Shown here in pieces: positions 32,347 through 45,934 of a stretch of DNA of 64,000 bases. This DNA is from Ceriagrion tenellum. Lineage: Eukaryota > Arthropoda > Insecta > Odonata > Coenagrionidae. The DNA is taken from positions 83,621,696 to 83,685,695 of the forward strand of contig OY720643.1 of assembly GCA_963169105.1 (NCBI GenBank), written 5' to 3'. Under the pieces are notes generated by a model. It ran no database searches. It was not told the DNA's origin and saw only the letters and a list, made by a program, of their open reading frames with translations. The first letter of the stretch is position 1. The number at the start of each line of letters is the position of its first letter. The position numbers and the translations under genes are program-made.

Positions 32347-35059
32347 AGAAAATGGAAATATCAATCCGAAGAGTTACCCTAGAAAGGGTTCCTTGCATTT
32401 CCCCATCGCACCCCTGTATTTTCTGTATCATCCACAAAGCAGTGTCACAATAATGGTCTCTTGCATTTTCTGGGATATATATTATTCCCCCGGCGAAATT
32501 TTTTGGGGAATTTCCTGGCGCTTTTGTCAAATAAACCGTGTTTTTCTATGAAAGACATTCCAATTAAGTTGATCGTTTTTCACAATTACACGGCGTTGAA
32601 TTGAATTTCCCCTACGATAGAATTTTTTTTGGAGTATTCCATCAGATTAATCAAAAATTTTCCACCGGAGTATCTCAATGGAAGTGCAATAGTGAAAAAC
32701 TGCGGCAGTCGTCAGCGCTAAGCTTAATTTCAAGAGAGGAAACTTCGAGTTGAATTTTTAGTTTAAGTAATGTAGGGGAGAGACCGGCTCATAATTAGCC
32801 ATAATACCAATACGCTACAGCACATTACGCCATAATTTGCTGTGTGCTTTTTATTTCAAAATGTGTTGCTCACTACTCATTGGAAAAGTTTAATGAAACA
32901 ATCAGATTGAGAGATGTGAGATAAAGAAAATGTAAAGAACAGATTAAGCGTTGATTTTCTTAACGTTTGCTTGCGATTACGGGAACCTTTTTACTCAGTT
33001 GCGGTAACTGTTTTTCTAACCCCTTCTGAATCCACTCAGTGAAGAATGGGATTTTCACTGTAAATTGATTTCTATGTTACTGCCACCATGTCTTGTTGCT
33101 ACCACAGAATAGTATATTTTTGTTTTTAAAAGTTATAATATTGGGGAAAAAGTTGTTGTGGTTGATAGAGGACTGACTTCCCATTGAAGGTCTGTCAGCC
33201 CAGCAGTGACAAGAGATTTTGAACTGGCCCTCCAATCCGTATATACGGCCGCGGTATGGGTAACACGTCGAGTATTTTACATCCTCCGTCAAATGACACG
33301 TAAATTGGTAATCTCAGTGGCGCTTTTTGTTAAGGGTTGGCGGACTTCGACGCCTAGTTTCTCTCCACTCTTCCTCAGTTTCCCTAGCTCACCAACCCTT
33401 CTGTTTTTTCTCAAAATTATTACCTTTCTGGTTGATATAAGCAAGTAATAATAATTAAATGATATTCCATATTTTCTATTGTAACAATGAAAATTAAATC
33501 TTGAAAAATATTTGTGACATGTCTCCCCTATAGGAGCCATTAGCTTGTTTTAGTGTGGCCCATTTCATAAAATTTAGCGAGTGCAAATCCAAAATGTTCT
33601 CTGATCACAGCGCATTTCATTATGTAAATTCAATATTAAAAAATCAAATGTCAAATTACGAGATGTATATTTCATGTTTACATGTATACAAATATTTTAT
33701 AAGAATGTGCTCCAAATATTGATTTGCTATGGAAAAATCCCTATTTGAATTGGGAGAGAAATAATCGACTTTTTTATGACCTAGTTGGTAAATAACTATA
33801 TTTTATAGGGAAAACCGGTGATACTAAATTAAATATTTTCTAGAAGATTAATTATTAAGAATTAAACATTTTCTTTCTTTCTGCAACCGAGATTTTTATG
33901 GGTATAATTTTTAGATATCACAATTTTGACGCTCTTGAACCCCTTGAAAACTTATGAAGCAGCCATGCAGGTATGGGAAGGGCGCAAACTTCAGCCTCAG
34001 AAGAAATCAGTGCAATCACCCTCCCGCTAGAAATTTATTCTGCTCTTCCCGCGATCAATCTCTCCACAATACCCTTTTCATTTCCACTAGCGCTCCCACT
34101 TTAAAGCCTATTTCCCTGCCTATCCTTCAGCTGAAACGACGAGTGCAGCCGCTGCGACGCCTGCCCGCTCGTCGCTGCACACAGAATGGGCGGAGAGGTT
34201 GACGCGTCTGCTGAGGAAGTTCGGGGGGAATAACGAGATAAGATTCACTCCCGAGCGGTATATCTTGTGCGGGCCGCTTGGTGCATGCACACCCTCGCTT
34301 CCCTGACAACGACTGCACCCACCCCAGATAGTAGAGCACCTTGCACACGGAGTTGGGAAGGGCGTTGCATGTCCGAGGTCGTTGGAGGGAGGAATCAGAA
34401 CGGGGCAGAGAATGAGAGAAGCGGCACGGGGTCGAACAAAAAGTCATATCCTAGTACCAGTTCATGACACTTGCAGGACGAATGCGAATTTTTTTGATCC
34501 GTGCGCAGTGTACAAACTCAGTTCCATCGTCGTCTTTATAGTGGTGGGGGCAATGGTGGAACGGTTTTATCGGCTGGTTGGCTGGTTATGAAACACCTAT
34601 TGGATACTGAGTTCATACCCGTGCTAACGAAGTCGGGTGGAGAGGTAGGTAAGAATGAAGGCCAGGCGGGTTTTAAAATTTAATTTCTCCTGCCTATGAT
34701 TTGGGAATGAACAAGGCGTAACAATAAATTGAGAAATAAAGATATTTCTCCTGCCTCAAATAGTGAATTTTTTAAATAATCTTATCCAATTTTTTGGAAT
34801 GAATGCGTATGGGTGTTTATTTTAGATTATTGCTTCACTTAGTGGGTTGATGATTTGTTAGTTATCTGAGGCTTATCAGATGCTTGGTTCATGTTTTTGT
34901 GAAGAGGATGAATGGAAACTGGATTGGTTTTTTATAAATTTATTTTTAGAGCCATCAGTTACGGACCGCTACAGCTAAATTAATAAACATCCAACACTGT
35001 TGAAGGGGAAACAACGTCACATTGCGGTCTTTTTATGCTTTTTATTTTCAAGAATTTGA
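32347..35059. other. No gene; CpG-richer patch 33960-34460
   Basis: Mostly AT-rich. From about 33960 to 34460 G+C and CpG rise, with overlapping frames on both strands and no protein motif. A possible promoter island or GC-rich repeat. Confidence 0.35.
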
Positions 35060-35640
35060 GCGAAATATCATGTCACCCAGGAATCGTCCTCTTTTCGTCG
35101 TCGGGACTTTTTCCTCCATTTTACCTTGAATTATGTTCGTCACCAACCCATTGTGTCTCTGGGTGTGTCTTATCCATCTGGTTCATCTTTTCTGTATAGT
35201 GTTCCATATGGTACTTTCCTCTTCTGCTCCTCTGTACACGTCATAATTTCTAACTTTGCCCGTCCACTTTTTCCCCAGCATCCTCCTCCAGCACCAGGTT
35301 TTGAAGACTTCTAGTTTGTTCTGGTCAGCTCTTCAAATGGCCCATGCTTCCGATCCATAGAGTGCTATTCTCCACACGAATGTACACACATACTGTTTCC
35401 TGGTGTGTAGTCTTATCTTGTTCGAGTACAACAGTTGTCTTCTTCCCGTGAACGCCATCTTAGCTTGGGCTATTCTCCGCTTGATTTTCGCTGAAATTCT
35501 TCCGTCCCACATAATGGCGTTTCCGAGATAGGCGAAGGAATCCACTTGGTCTGATTTCTCTCCTCTCAGGGTGACCTCTACGTTCAGCCTCTCTCTTTTG
35601 CACTCTAGAGCTATTTATGTGGAGGGCAGTATTTCATCTC
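35060..35640 (-). pseudogene. LINE reverse transcriptase C-terminal relic
   Basis: On the minus strand one frame reads nearly continuously from 35640 to 35060 with two stops. Recognisable parts: DSFAYLGNAIMWDGRISAKI, RRIAQAKMAFTGRRQLL, VWRIALYGSEAWAI followed by a stop, NKLEVFKTWCWRRMLGKKW, then after a second stop WIRHTQRHNGLV and IIQGKMEEKVPTTKRGR. This is the sequence following the RT palm in many arthropod LINEs (F.YLG..I..DG, V.YG.E.W, W.RRM, I.H..RH). The palm is missing. Related relics lie at 41216-41380, 45935-46260 and 49880-50530, all on the minus strand. Confidence 0.8.
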
Positions 35641-38600
35641 CGTTCTTCATTGTATTTTGACAAAAGCAAAGATATGAGAATCATAAACTACCTATCTGGG
35701 TACACAGATTCACTTAATTAGCTTCTCAAACCGCAGGATATAATTTGCAATAGATTTATGCTTGTACTCTTCCAAGTGGTTGGTAGACTTTTGGGCCGTC
35801 CTTGGGACTTAACATCCTAACATCCCCATTCTATTAAATCTTCCCGCTTTCATTCTTTTTTATATCCCTCCATTATCTTCATTTAAATTTCATCAAATCG
35901 TCAATATGCTTTTTATTTAGTCCATAGCTCCTATTCTCTTACTTCCATCTTCACCCTTTCCCCGTAGTCTCCCCTCTTATACCCTCAGTATTATCTCTTC
36001 ACTTTCTAAAATATCCTCTATTTACCCGTTATGCCACCTCGGTACCTCCACTGTTAGTTTTCTCTCTTCTCCAACTATATCCAATACCTCCTTGTCCTTT
36101 TTTCTCGCCACCCAGTTCATCCTTTCCATCCTACTCTAAATCCACGTTTCATGTGCATTTTCAGTGAAATTCCCACTCTCGCTAGGTAGACTAGACTTAA
36201 TACCTCCAAGTAAAAGAAAATTATAACTAGCACCTAATCCTGCATGAAATATCCTGCTTGCTATTATTTTATCGTGAGATAGTAACTCGTACTGTTCATA
36301 AATTTATACTTTTTTAATACTGATCAGTTGAAGTAACTGTGTGCAGCATCGTAGCATTTTCATATACGAAGCATTCTCTCAGTTCGTGACTTATATGAGC
36401 TTTGTTCTCCTGACTGATTTTTTGGTCCGCTCTCAGAGGAACGTGCGGATTTTAACTTGTGCTGCATCCCTGGTTTGGATACGCATTGGGCCACCTAGCC
36501 TGTCAATGGCTTGCTAAGCACTGCATGTGAGTAGAAAAAAGCACTGAGGCCTTAGCACGAGACTTCTTAAAAACGGATTTTATTCTTTTCATTTCCCTCA
36601 CCCAACCTCTCATCTATGTTAGCAGATTCCGTACGCTTTCCGCCATATATTCTCAAGGTCATATGAAGATATAGTTGCTCTAATTCCTCTAAAACCACCT
36701 TATGAACCATTTCCTATGACCTCCTTTTGAAGGTACTAATTTAAATCATGCCGAGTGTATGATAAAAAAACGATTCCTATCCGACAGACGCGTGGATCAG
36801 TTGCTGCTACTTCAATTTTCGGCTCCCCGAAGAAATTATGAGGCTTTTTTGCTCCTCCGTTTGTTTTGAGTCCTGAGATTTATCAGGAGGCGTAGTTACA
36901 TGAATTTTATGGCGTGGAAATGGGTTTAGAGTTTCAACTTAAGAGCCAGTGCCCGCTGATGAATCGTGTAAAGTTTCGTGGAGTGACGATGAAAATGGGG
37001 AGATTTTGGCTCGAGAGTAACTATTGCTATTAGATAGCGGTCGTCGGGATATTTTTTCCACGCCAAGCACTTTGTTGATTCAAGTAATTTTTCTCCCCTG
37101 TGTCAAGATGATAAAGTTGTTCTCTAGCTCTAGGTACAAACACGATACAGTATTCGGCAAAAAATGATTAGGATCAGCTGAATATCTAATGTAACCATTC
37201 GCATGCTATGGGAGAAATATCCTTCGTATGATGTACCACATAACCTGGTATCTAATCTTCACAGTGGAGCTTATATTTCCGAAATGCATCGAGGCATTGT
37301 TTATATTGGGACAATTTCTACTTCAAGAATACTATTGTTGAATACATTTCTTTCTTCTTGTATACAGAATAATGTAGGTAGATTCAGGCGATAGGCTGTA
37401 AAAACTCAGCGCTTAATACCAATGAAGAACAGATTATAGACACTAGTTTAACAATAAAAGTTTTTCCTGCTATCAAAAAAATGATTACTGATAGCGTTTC
37501 AAGTTACTTATTTTAACTCATAGAATCACCCCAATGCTTATATTATATCCATTGCGTAAATAATTTGTGCTGCATATGACCTAATTCGGCCTATGGTGAC
37601 CAAATATATCTACAATATGCCCAACCCTACTTTTTACCTGCATTCTTGACTGTACTTTGAACCACATTATTGCCGTAGTTGACAATAATTCATCCGGCTA
37701 TAAACTTAGAATTCGGCCAGCATAGGCATCGTATTAACCACCAGCGTATTTTTTGACGCTTGAGCTGGGTCGTCATCTCACCCGAGTTACGGTTAAAAGA
37801 GGAGAAATTTTTGCCTCCTATAAAGTGGAATAGGTTACCGCATCTTATGAATCAAGTAGCAAGCTCTTATGGTTAATTGCTCTACTTCTATGGTATTTAA
37901 CAGTCTAGTGGTCCTAGTGACTGACTCGGAAAAACTCTTAAAAATCTGGCGTGCTGTGTGATTGGGTACAGGTGGACAACTATCTCAAATTATATCAAAT
38001 ATGCTGTTGTATTTTTGTTAAACGTATTTCAAAGGCTATGGTCACGTAAACTATCTGCCACGCGCAGACAGGGTCAAGAGCACTCTTGAGTATCATCTCT
38101 CTAAGTTTGAGCGTAGCATAGTGATACTCGACTTCGGTGACTGATCGGGAACCGATCTGTCAATCGCGCCAGGTCGTGGTCCTCAACTTTTAAAGCCGTA
38201 GATATAATCCAGAGCAGTAGTTCTGAAAGTTGGCCCTAACGCGCCCCTTGTGGGACGAGGAATAACTAGGGGGCGACTGAGGGACACTGGAGGTAGGATC
38301 CTGACAAAATAGTGATCATAAATAAATTTTCCAAGATGAACAATTTATCTTTATCTCGGATTTTTTATAATCAATTTTCATAAAAAGACAACTTTATTTT
38401 CATTTATTTCCTGATACCTTCGTATAGTCTATGTATGCTTCTTAGGTCAACGTTTGGGGGGCGATGGTAGTGGTTGGTGAAATCAAGAAGGTGGCGGGTC
38501 GAAGAAGTTTGGGAGACATTGATCGACTTGAATTCTGCTGTGATGAGATTTTTTGCAGTTGTTCGGTTAATATGTAACGTCAGTTACCTTAAATGGCAAC

Positions 38601-39178
38601 AATTTACTCTCCCGAATTTGCTTTTCAGAACTTATCTGTTAAAGAAATGTATCAGTAGGCGATATTTATTCTAGTGTTTTGCCTGTAGATCTCATATTTT
38701 TGTGTTTCCAAGATGGTAAAATTGAACTGGGGATGTCTACGATTAGTTAACCCCTTAAACATTGTGCAGTTATTATGATCGAATTATGTGCTGTACCTCA
38801 TATTATGATGGATGAAATCAAGGGAATATTGTAAGATATTGAACCGATGAGGATGCGGTTGAGGCCTGGGAGCCTATAATTAACATGAATAATCGAGGCT
38901 TGCCGAACCCAAAATGCGGTCTTTGCGTGCACCTGAAAACCAGGACGAGAGGAGCAATGATGATAGGATAGAAGTAGAAGTTGATTAACGGGCATCTTTG
39001 ATATAATTACCACCGAGAGTGGCTTGCATTGGGAGAGAGAAGCTTCAAAGGGCTTAAAGGAAGGAGAAAAAACTCATTTGCGCTCGGATTAAGGACATAG
39101 CGTAATAAAAACAGGGAAATACCTTAGAAAATTAACCTATGTTAATTTTAGGCAGAATCCTTGTGGACATATTTAATT
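35641..39178. other. No gene; C/T-rich tract 35790-36180
   Basis: The first part is strongly C/T-rich on the plus strand (about 35790-36180). The rest is AT-rich. No frame with a motif and no repeat partner recognised. Confidence 0.4.
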
Positions 39179-39295
39179 ATAACTTTTACTTAACCACAAA
39201 AAAACACATAAAAACACGGCGACGACAAGATCATACTTATGTTTTGAAACCCGGGTCGTGTTTTTATGTGTTTTTTGTGGTTAAGTAAAAGTTAT
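39179..39295. mobile_element. Decayed PLE fold-back
   Basis: Inverted arms 39179-39218 and 39257-39295 match except for one A/T indel. The right side retains TTTTGAAACCCGGGTCGTG, the ribozyme 3' half seen in the 56.8 kb palindrome, so it belongs to the same pLTR group. The CTGANGA half is gone. A tail-like GGCAGAATCCTTGTGGAC precedes the left arm. Confidence 0.6.
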
Positions 39296-40040
39296 CAGTA
39301 AACATGTCTTTTGAAACATACCACCAAATTAACAAAGATACTGTTTTATTTGTAGAAACTTTGTGAGTTTTCCTGACTTGCCACTGAGAATATTGAAATT
39401 CTAAGATTCGTAGAGTGATAGTGTAAGTGAGACTTCTGAGTGAACTGAGACCATGGCTGGGCTGAGCCATTCCATTAGATTTATCCCCTAATTTGCTCCC
39501 CAAGGAAGGAATGACATGAGGTCATTTAGATTAGTGAAATGAGCTCAGTGGGTTCCTCGGACCATGGTGTGGGTGCTCATCTATGGAGGCTGTTATCTAG
39601 TTTTTAATATTACTGAGCTCACTGGGCTTCATTTAGATAGGGGTCTTGGAGCCTTTGGCAATATGCAGTTGGTGACCAATGAGATGGACACAGGGTGGTC
39701 ACTTGGGGACGCCAAGCCATGGTTTCTGGGTCACGAGGAAGACGAAGAAGCGGATGAGCGGCAGTCTTGAAAAGGCGAGTTGGAGATGAGGTTGTGAAGG
39801 TGGTAATTGTGAATAAGGGAAAAATAAACGCCTTTTTTCCAATGAAGTGTCGTTCCCTTAATTGACCCTCGACGGACCCTGAAGGTGACCGCTTACAATA
39901 TCATATTTTTTAATTGATCTCCTGGAGATTAAAGGTGCTGATATTCGTTTTTCACAAAAAATATCATTTGTTATTATTCCAAATTTTGTTGTTTTAAGAC
40001 TACATACTGCCTTATTATTTTAGATTTTCCGCTTTCGGCG
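39296..40040. other. No gene recognised
   Basis: Contains a 68-codon plus frame (39564-39770) without motif. Confidence 0.4.
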
Positions 40041-40102
40041 TATCCTAATTTCAATTGCCTCCAGGAGCGCTTTCCCGCCTGGAGAAAATTGAAATTAGGA
40101 TA
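40041..40102. repeat. 25 bp inverted repeat (hairpin)
   Basis: TATCCTAATTTCAATT..CTCCAGG pairs with its reverse complement at 40078-40102 (two mismatches), with a 12-base loop rich in G+C. A small fold-back element or a structured RNA is possible. No promoter evidence. Confidence 0.7.
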
Positions 40103-41215
40103 TGCAGTAACATGTTAAACGCCACTCAGGGTACTGCTTGAGCAACTCATGGAAACTTATTTTAGAGAAAATAGGAAATGGAGCCAAAATCTTCCGGCCC
40201 AACGCTATTTGGTCGGCCAATATGGACCCACTCACGTGGACGGAATCCCGAGAAATTTTTGAGGAAAATATTGAGATATTTTTTATCAATCTTCCAATTA
40301 TAGTCCTTTGATGTACAATGCTTTACATTATTTCCACATCTTTTATGCCTTTATTTATAATGTAGATTCCTTTTTTAATCCACTTTGGTTGCTATTCATG
40401 ATTTTTAAAATATTTTTTTAGAGTCAAGTAGTTTATAAGTGTTAGAATTTCATTGTCCATCCGCATTATGCCAAAGAAACCTCTCTATCCGTCACCTAAT
40501 CTCGTCTATATTTCTGCTTTTTCCAGTCTTAAAAGACCCTTTTATTCTCTCTGAATCAGAACTCGATGCATCAGTGCACCCCTTATTTTCCTTATTCTCA
40601 CTCTTATATTTCTTATCTTTTGGCTGAGAACCAACTTTCAGTGATTTTGAAGATTTTAGACTTGATTACTTAATTTTTAGGTCATTCTTTTAAAAGGCAC
40701 GAGAAAAGTTGTTATATGTACTTGAAAAATATTTTAATAATATTTTAATAATACACTTATTCTTGGCCTCGTATATCATTAAATATCGTATTTATTTGTG
40801 ATTAAATGTATTGAAAAGCTTTATTTTTTGGCGTGTTCAATAAGAGGACGCGTATTTCGCAATGATGCGATAATCTTGAATAGCCTTCTAACAGCATGTA
40901 ACTCAAATATACCTCTACTACCTTAAGGGTAAGATCTTACGTACCCTATTTACCCTTGGATAGATCTAAAGGTTGGATGATAGTACACGTTGAACAAAAA
41001 GTTTGGAAGCAATATAATTATAGTATTATGAAATGATGTGAAAAACTACAACTATATGAAGGGAATATCCAAATGAGTGAGTCGAATGATTGGAGGGGCA
41101 ATTAATGCACGGCAACCTGTGCCAAAAAAGAAACATTTCTTGCATACATATTCTGACTGGAAACCGCTCCACGAATCCTTCATATATAGGCCATTTTATC
41201 ATTAGTTGTTCAATC
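40103..41215. other. No gene recognised
   Basis: AT-rich DNA with a short tandem of AATATTTTAAT near 40728-40752. Confidence 0.45.
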
Positions 41216-41380
41216 CTAAGATTGGTTGACTGTAGCCCTCCACCCTTCCCTATACAATGCTAGCTCCCTTACCTCCTGGTATCTCTTCCTGTGTACTTTC
41301 CTCTTTATTTCGTCCATGAACTCATTCCTTGGTCTTCCTCTGGGGACTTTTCGCTCTATTTTGCCTTCAAACGTATATAA
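41216..41380 (-). pseudogene. LINE ORF2 extreme C-terminus
   Basis: A clean minus-strand frame from about 41367 to its stop at 41216-41218: EGKIERKVPRGRPRNEFMDE, then IKRKVHRKRYQEVRELALY and REGWRATVNQS. The GKI..K.PRGRPR block and the W near the end match the end of the same type of ORF2 as at 35.1 and 45.9 kb. Only about 50 codons survive. Simple 5' truncation explains it. Confidence 0.75.
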
Positions 41381-42778
41381 GTTGTAGAAATTATTTAAAG
41401 AGATGACCGAGTAAGACCCATAATAAAATACACCTAGCGAATCATTGGGGATGTTAAAATAAAAGGATATGTAGTTAAAGTTTATTTTTGAGGGTTTAGT
41501 TGACAGTAGAGTGGAGTCGTTATCTGTGGAAAATCAGTCTTCAGTTTGATAATTTCTGATTATTTTTGTGACGGGCGGAATTATAAAATGAAAACAAGTT
41601 TTACATCAAGATGAATCCATCTTAAGATGCTAATTTACTTTCTTATATTTTTACTCTTGTGGGCCTCGTGAAACGACCTGCACGCTTTGAGGAACCAAGC
41701 CTTGCCAAGGCGAGAGATACAGCGACGCTGCACGAAAAGTCAAGGTACGAAGGAAAATACTGTGGTCCCTTTCAGAGAGACCCTAAGTAGCGTCCTCGAC
41801 CCATTTTGCGGAAGAAATACGACCCGGATACTGCGACCTGAGACCACTAGGGCATTTATTAAGGTGCATTGTTGACAGTGTGCACTTAATGAATTGGCCC
41901 CGCACCACAGAGCGTTGCGCCATAGGAGGATAGAGAAGCGTTTGCCGGTGTGAAGGTTTTGAAGGCTATTGTGATTAGGTGGGAAATGATTGCAAGGCTC
42001 GCGATAGGGCGCCTTGAACCCTCTTGAACGGCTAGCTTCGAAAAGGCGAAGGTATTTCGTGATGCCACGGAATTGCGGCAGAATCTTTTTGCAAAATTAA
42101 AGATGGGGTCGCGTCAAAGTGGAACGCATTGATTACGCTAAGGGGCGTTTGGGCGCAAAATAGAAAAATGAAATGCGTGATTTTGAAATGCACTAATTTT
42201 ACACGACACGGAATACAAAATGGCGAAAGATTGGATCCTCAGCTTGGCAAGAGGTGGCATCTTCCACGGAAGGAGGCCAATAGGAGGATAGACAAACATT
42301 AAAATACAGCTAGCAATCTTCTTCCCGTGTTAAGAACTAATTTACTTCTTGAAATAAATGATAGTTCTATTTGAGGAAGAAGAAAATATACTTGAGAAAA
42401 TCCTCTCCCTGTTAAATAGATTACGTGACACCGTTATTAAAGGAGATTCCACCTCACTGTCATTAGCATTTTTAATATAGACATCGACGTAATCTGATTT
42501 TTTAATGGAATGACTACATACTGACTCCAATTAACGCAGCAATTAGTCTAACGTCAAGTATTTTTTATCAGTTTTCTGGAACTTCTTGCTTTCCAAAGCA
42601 CTTCCATGAAATATTATTTATAATAGACATAAGAAAACTATTTTTTCTTTAGTTTTTAATAATAAAATGGTCATATAAACGCATGGTTTTGAACGGGAAT
42701 TGTTTACTATCTCACCCCGCTCGTAAATAAACAACCCTAAGGATGAGGGACAGCTGAGAATACTGCAGAGATAACAAC

Positions 42779-42782
<4 letters not shown>
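41381..42782. other. No gene recognised
   Basis: AT-rich to balanced DNA with short frames. Nothing supported. Confidence 0.4.

Positions 42783-42810
<28 letters not shown>
42783..42810. repeat. (GA)n microsatellite
   Basis: About 13 GA units, followed by GGGGGG and a G+C-balanced segment up to about 43050. GA runs are common in arthropod promoters, and this one lies about 330 bp before the candidate exon. A regulatory role is conjecture. Confidence 0.85.
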
Positions 42811-42814
<4 letters not shown>

Positions 42815-43142
42815 TAGGAGACGCTCTTTGCTTGGAGCGCGGGACAGGAGAGATTCGGACTTAGGACGCGGAAGTTAGGAGTTTTTCCATGGTGGAAGAA
42901 ATGCGGATTCCGGAGGAAAAAAGTTCACGGTGAGGGGAACGCTAATGTGCCTTACCGAACCCTGGGACTGCAGAGTGTACCCAGGGGCCGAGGTGGTGAG
43001 TTGAGGAACACTCTGAGCCACGTTGTGCAGACAACCCAAGGAACACATTGGATGAGCTAAAGAATAAATTTGGCTTTACATTATCTAATAAACGAATGTT
43101 TGACGGACTCATTACGAAGTTTGTAATAAACTATACCTGTAT

Positions 43143-43382
43143 TTGTCCATGCAGGTGTTGATATGTGGATGTGTGTTAAACCTCTTGTATCCATCGAGCG
43201 CGGAACCCAATCCAAAGTCGGAGCAAGCCGGAGGACCAACCAAATGTATGCGTGATGTGACAATGTGGGGAGGGAGTTCGCCGAAAAGAAGACTAAAAGG
43301 TGGTTTTTCAAGCTTTCCCCATTCTCTCAATGAACACAATGTGACTTCAAGTTCGATTGGCGAGATTAATAGCACAGAAAAG
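43143..43382 (+). CDS. Candidate first coding exon with signal-peptide-like start
   Basis: Not a recognised gene. An ATG at 43143 opens an 80-codon frame that ends exactly at a strong splice donor, AAAAG|GTAAGAG (cut after 43382, phase 0). The N-terminus MSMQVLICGCVLNLLYPSSA resembles a short signal peptide and is followed by a Pro/Lys-rich, then Ser/Gly-rich region containing NVTSSS, a possible N-glycosylation site. This would suit a secreted or receptor protein. An alternative is an internal exon starting after the CCATGCAG acceptor-like site at about 43154. In favour: codon-like composition, the donor and the G+C-richer upstream region with a GA run. Against: no homology recognised, short length, and the minus strand is also open here. 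Confidence 0.3.
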
Positions 43383-45929
43383 GTAAGAGTTTGTTGCTCA
43401 TAAATAATAGAGGACGTACTTGTCTATCAGTGCCCATGATGTGAATAATATGGCATTTATGTCCTATCTCCGTGGAACCACCTTGAAGACATCTGCCTGT
43501 AACCACCGAAGACTCAAAGGGTAAACAGATCGGCTAAGTGAAATCATATGAGTGATAGATCGACATCAAGTAAACCACCTTAATCCAATTCAAATGAACA
43601 AGGAGGGTACGCTTTACTATTTTACAGGATGCATGTACAGGGCAGACTTTACTGGTTAAGTAAAAGGGGTGCATAGGTGATAAAAACAATCCTTTTTTTC
43701 TACCCGTCACACCGGTTTACATAAAAAAATATGGAGGTGAAATCCCTTCCGAAAATATCTCACATTTGCTCCAGTCCATCTTCCAGTTCCTCATCCCTGT
43801 ACTCACTCTTTTTCTTTGCTGACGTCATGACACACCTTGCCATGACTCATCTTGATAGTTTGAAGTCTTCATGTACATGATATTGCACAGTTTTCTTGAA
43901 ATTTGAATCTTGCAAGGAGAAATAGTTTTTACATTCCTTGATTTACTTATCGAGGACAGAGGATTGCATCTCCATAGTGACAGAGATTTGTCAGTAGATT
44001 ATCAGTCCTAGCATTAAGATCACGTAAAAAGCTGTCTAGATGCACTATAGGGACATCGAAACATGGTAGAAGTTCCTCAGAAGGCCCTTTTTAGTGGAAG
44101 GGTGGTTGCTGACTAGTTTATCTCTTACTGGAAGTAATGACTCCGAGTTCCTTTACCAGACTTCCGGAAGCCGCTAGCATATGTATTCAATTCCCAAATT
44201 CCAAATATATTATGCTATTCGACATAATTTTTCTCTTTAGTTCTCAACATATATTTCTAGAGTACTCCTTCCCTCTTGCATTACGTATTTAAAGGTGAAG
44301 TGATCAATAGATGTGTCAATACTGTCGAAGATGATTCAATTTGAGTCTTAAAAAAAGCATTATTTGGTTCAAATCACATTTCTCTCGTGTGTTCATTATT
44401 GTGGATATTTGTGCTAGGTTTTAACTTATTATATTGCAAGTTTAAAAAATATTTAATGCATCTTTATTTTTGAGTTATTTATATGAAATATAGTCAAATG
44501 TAATGACATTTAAAACGATCGTAAATACGTCGTCTTCTTTATTAATTCAGTATCAATCAATGAAATCAATTGCAATTTTGGCCACAATTTACAGAAAAGT
44601 AAAAAACAATTCTTTCGAACCATAAAAATTCATATCGAATATGCGCTTATGTTTGAAAATTAAGTAAAGAGAAATCTGATTCACTGATTGACTTGACTTA
44701 TCCCAGCGTATTAGCCTGCGAATTTACGGCATTTTTCCCGTTTTAACACGTTGAGTCATCGTTTGTATGTTAAATAAGACGGTAATTTACAGCTGAATGC
44801 TGTTTGTCACTCGATTTTAACAGCTCGTAAAACTCTCTCCGCAAATTTCCTTAATATTGCTCTAACGCAAGGATTTGTTTAACACATTAGCACTCTCTTA
44901 TAGCCTTGAGTTGAAAAATCTATTTCATAATTCCATTTTTTGCAGAATTTAAATTGACGGGGGCAAAAACACTCCCAATTCAGACAGTTTAATTAACCTT
45001 GTTTGCTTGTTGGCTTGGAAAAAAAGTCTCAGCTCCTCATCCATCAACCCCTTAATCTCTTCAAGAGGAAAAAAAATGATAGAAATGGTTGGGAAAAAAA
45101 ATAAGTTTTTAAGAGGGATCCCCATCTGGAGTGCTAAGCAACTCCTTCGGAAAACTAAAATACAGGAAAGAGGCCAAGCTGAAAAAAAATTAAGTTCTAA
45201 AAAAAGATAATCACATGCCCTTTTACCTACCTAAATATAAGGTGAGGGCCAGAAGGCTGCTTCTTCTTTCCCGGCAATGGCGTCCCAGGTGAGCCGAACC
45301 CTGTAATTGCTCCGGATTACACGGTTGAAGCGAGCAATGGACATCTTAAGAGGTCATCAGACTCCGTTTTTCCACCTCCCTTCTTCTCTTTCTAACCTCC
45401 TCCTCCTCCTAACCCCCCGAGGGAAACGGAAGGATCCCACGATCTTTTATAACCGTGCTCTCATCCCTTACTTTGCTGCTTTCATTCACCGCCATCCCTC
45501 TCCGCTTGAAGGAAGACTTTGGCATTTGGGCATCCGAGGATTAAGAGAGGCAACGTAGAGGTTAAGGTATTTTGAGCGAGAATTTTTCCAAGTCACAATG
45601 GAGATCATATTCGAATATAATTTTATTTTATTTCAGCATCCGAAAGAAACATTTAATGATTCATTTATATTTTTTCTGGCGAAAACTATTGTTGTACTTG
45701 ACTGGAATTCTCAGTAAACATCTGAATATGCCGGCATTTGTCTTTTAGAACTCATTTTTTTTCACGCTGTGCGGGAAAAGGCCTTCACAGCGGGAGGAAT
45801 TATTTTTGCAGTCGTGTAATCATTTTTCCAGAGAGTAATTGAATAATTATTTTTAGTGGTGGATAAGTGCAAAGGAGCCACGTAAAAAATAATGACAAAA
45901 TCTAGGGGTTAGAGATACCTAGTTTACTT
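43383..45929. other. No gene recognised
   Basis: If 43143-43382 is an exon this would be intron. A G+C-balanced patch at 45240-45560 with an 83-codon plus frame has no motif. The rest is AT-rich. Confidence 0.35.
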
Positions 45930-45934
45930 TTTGG

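Noticed and set aside
44028..44070. CTAGATGCAC..GGGACATCGAAACATGGT resembling a ribozyme 3' half
   Set aside because: The CTGANGA box is absent and stem II is mismatched. Could be a very old remnant but is not supportable.
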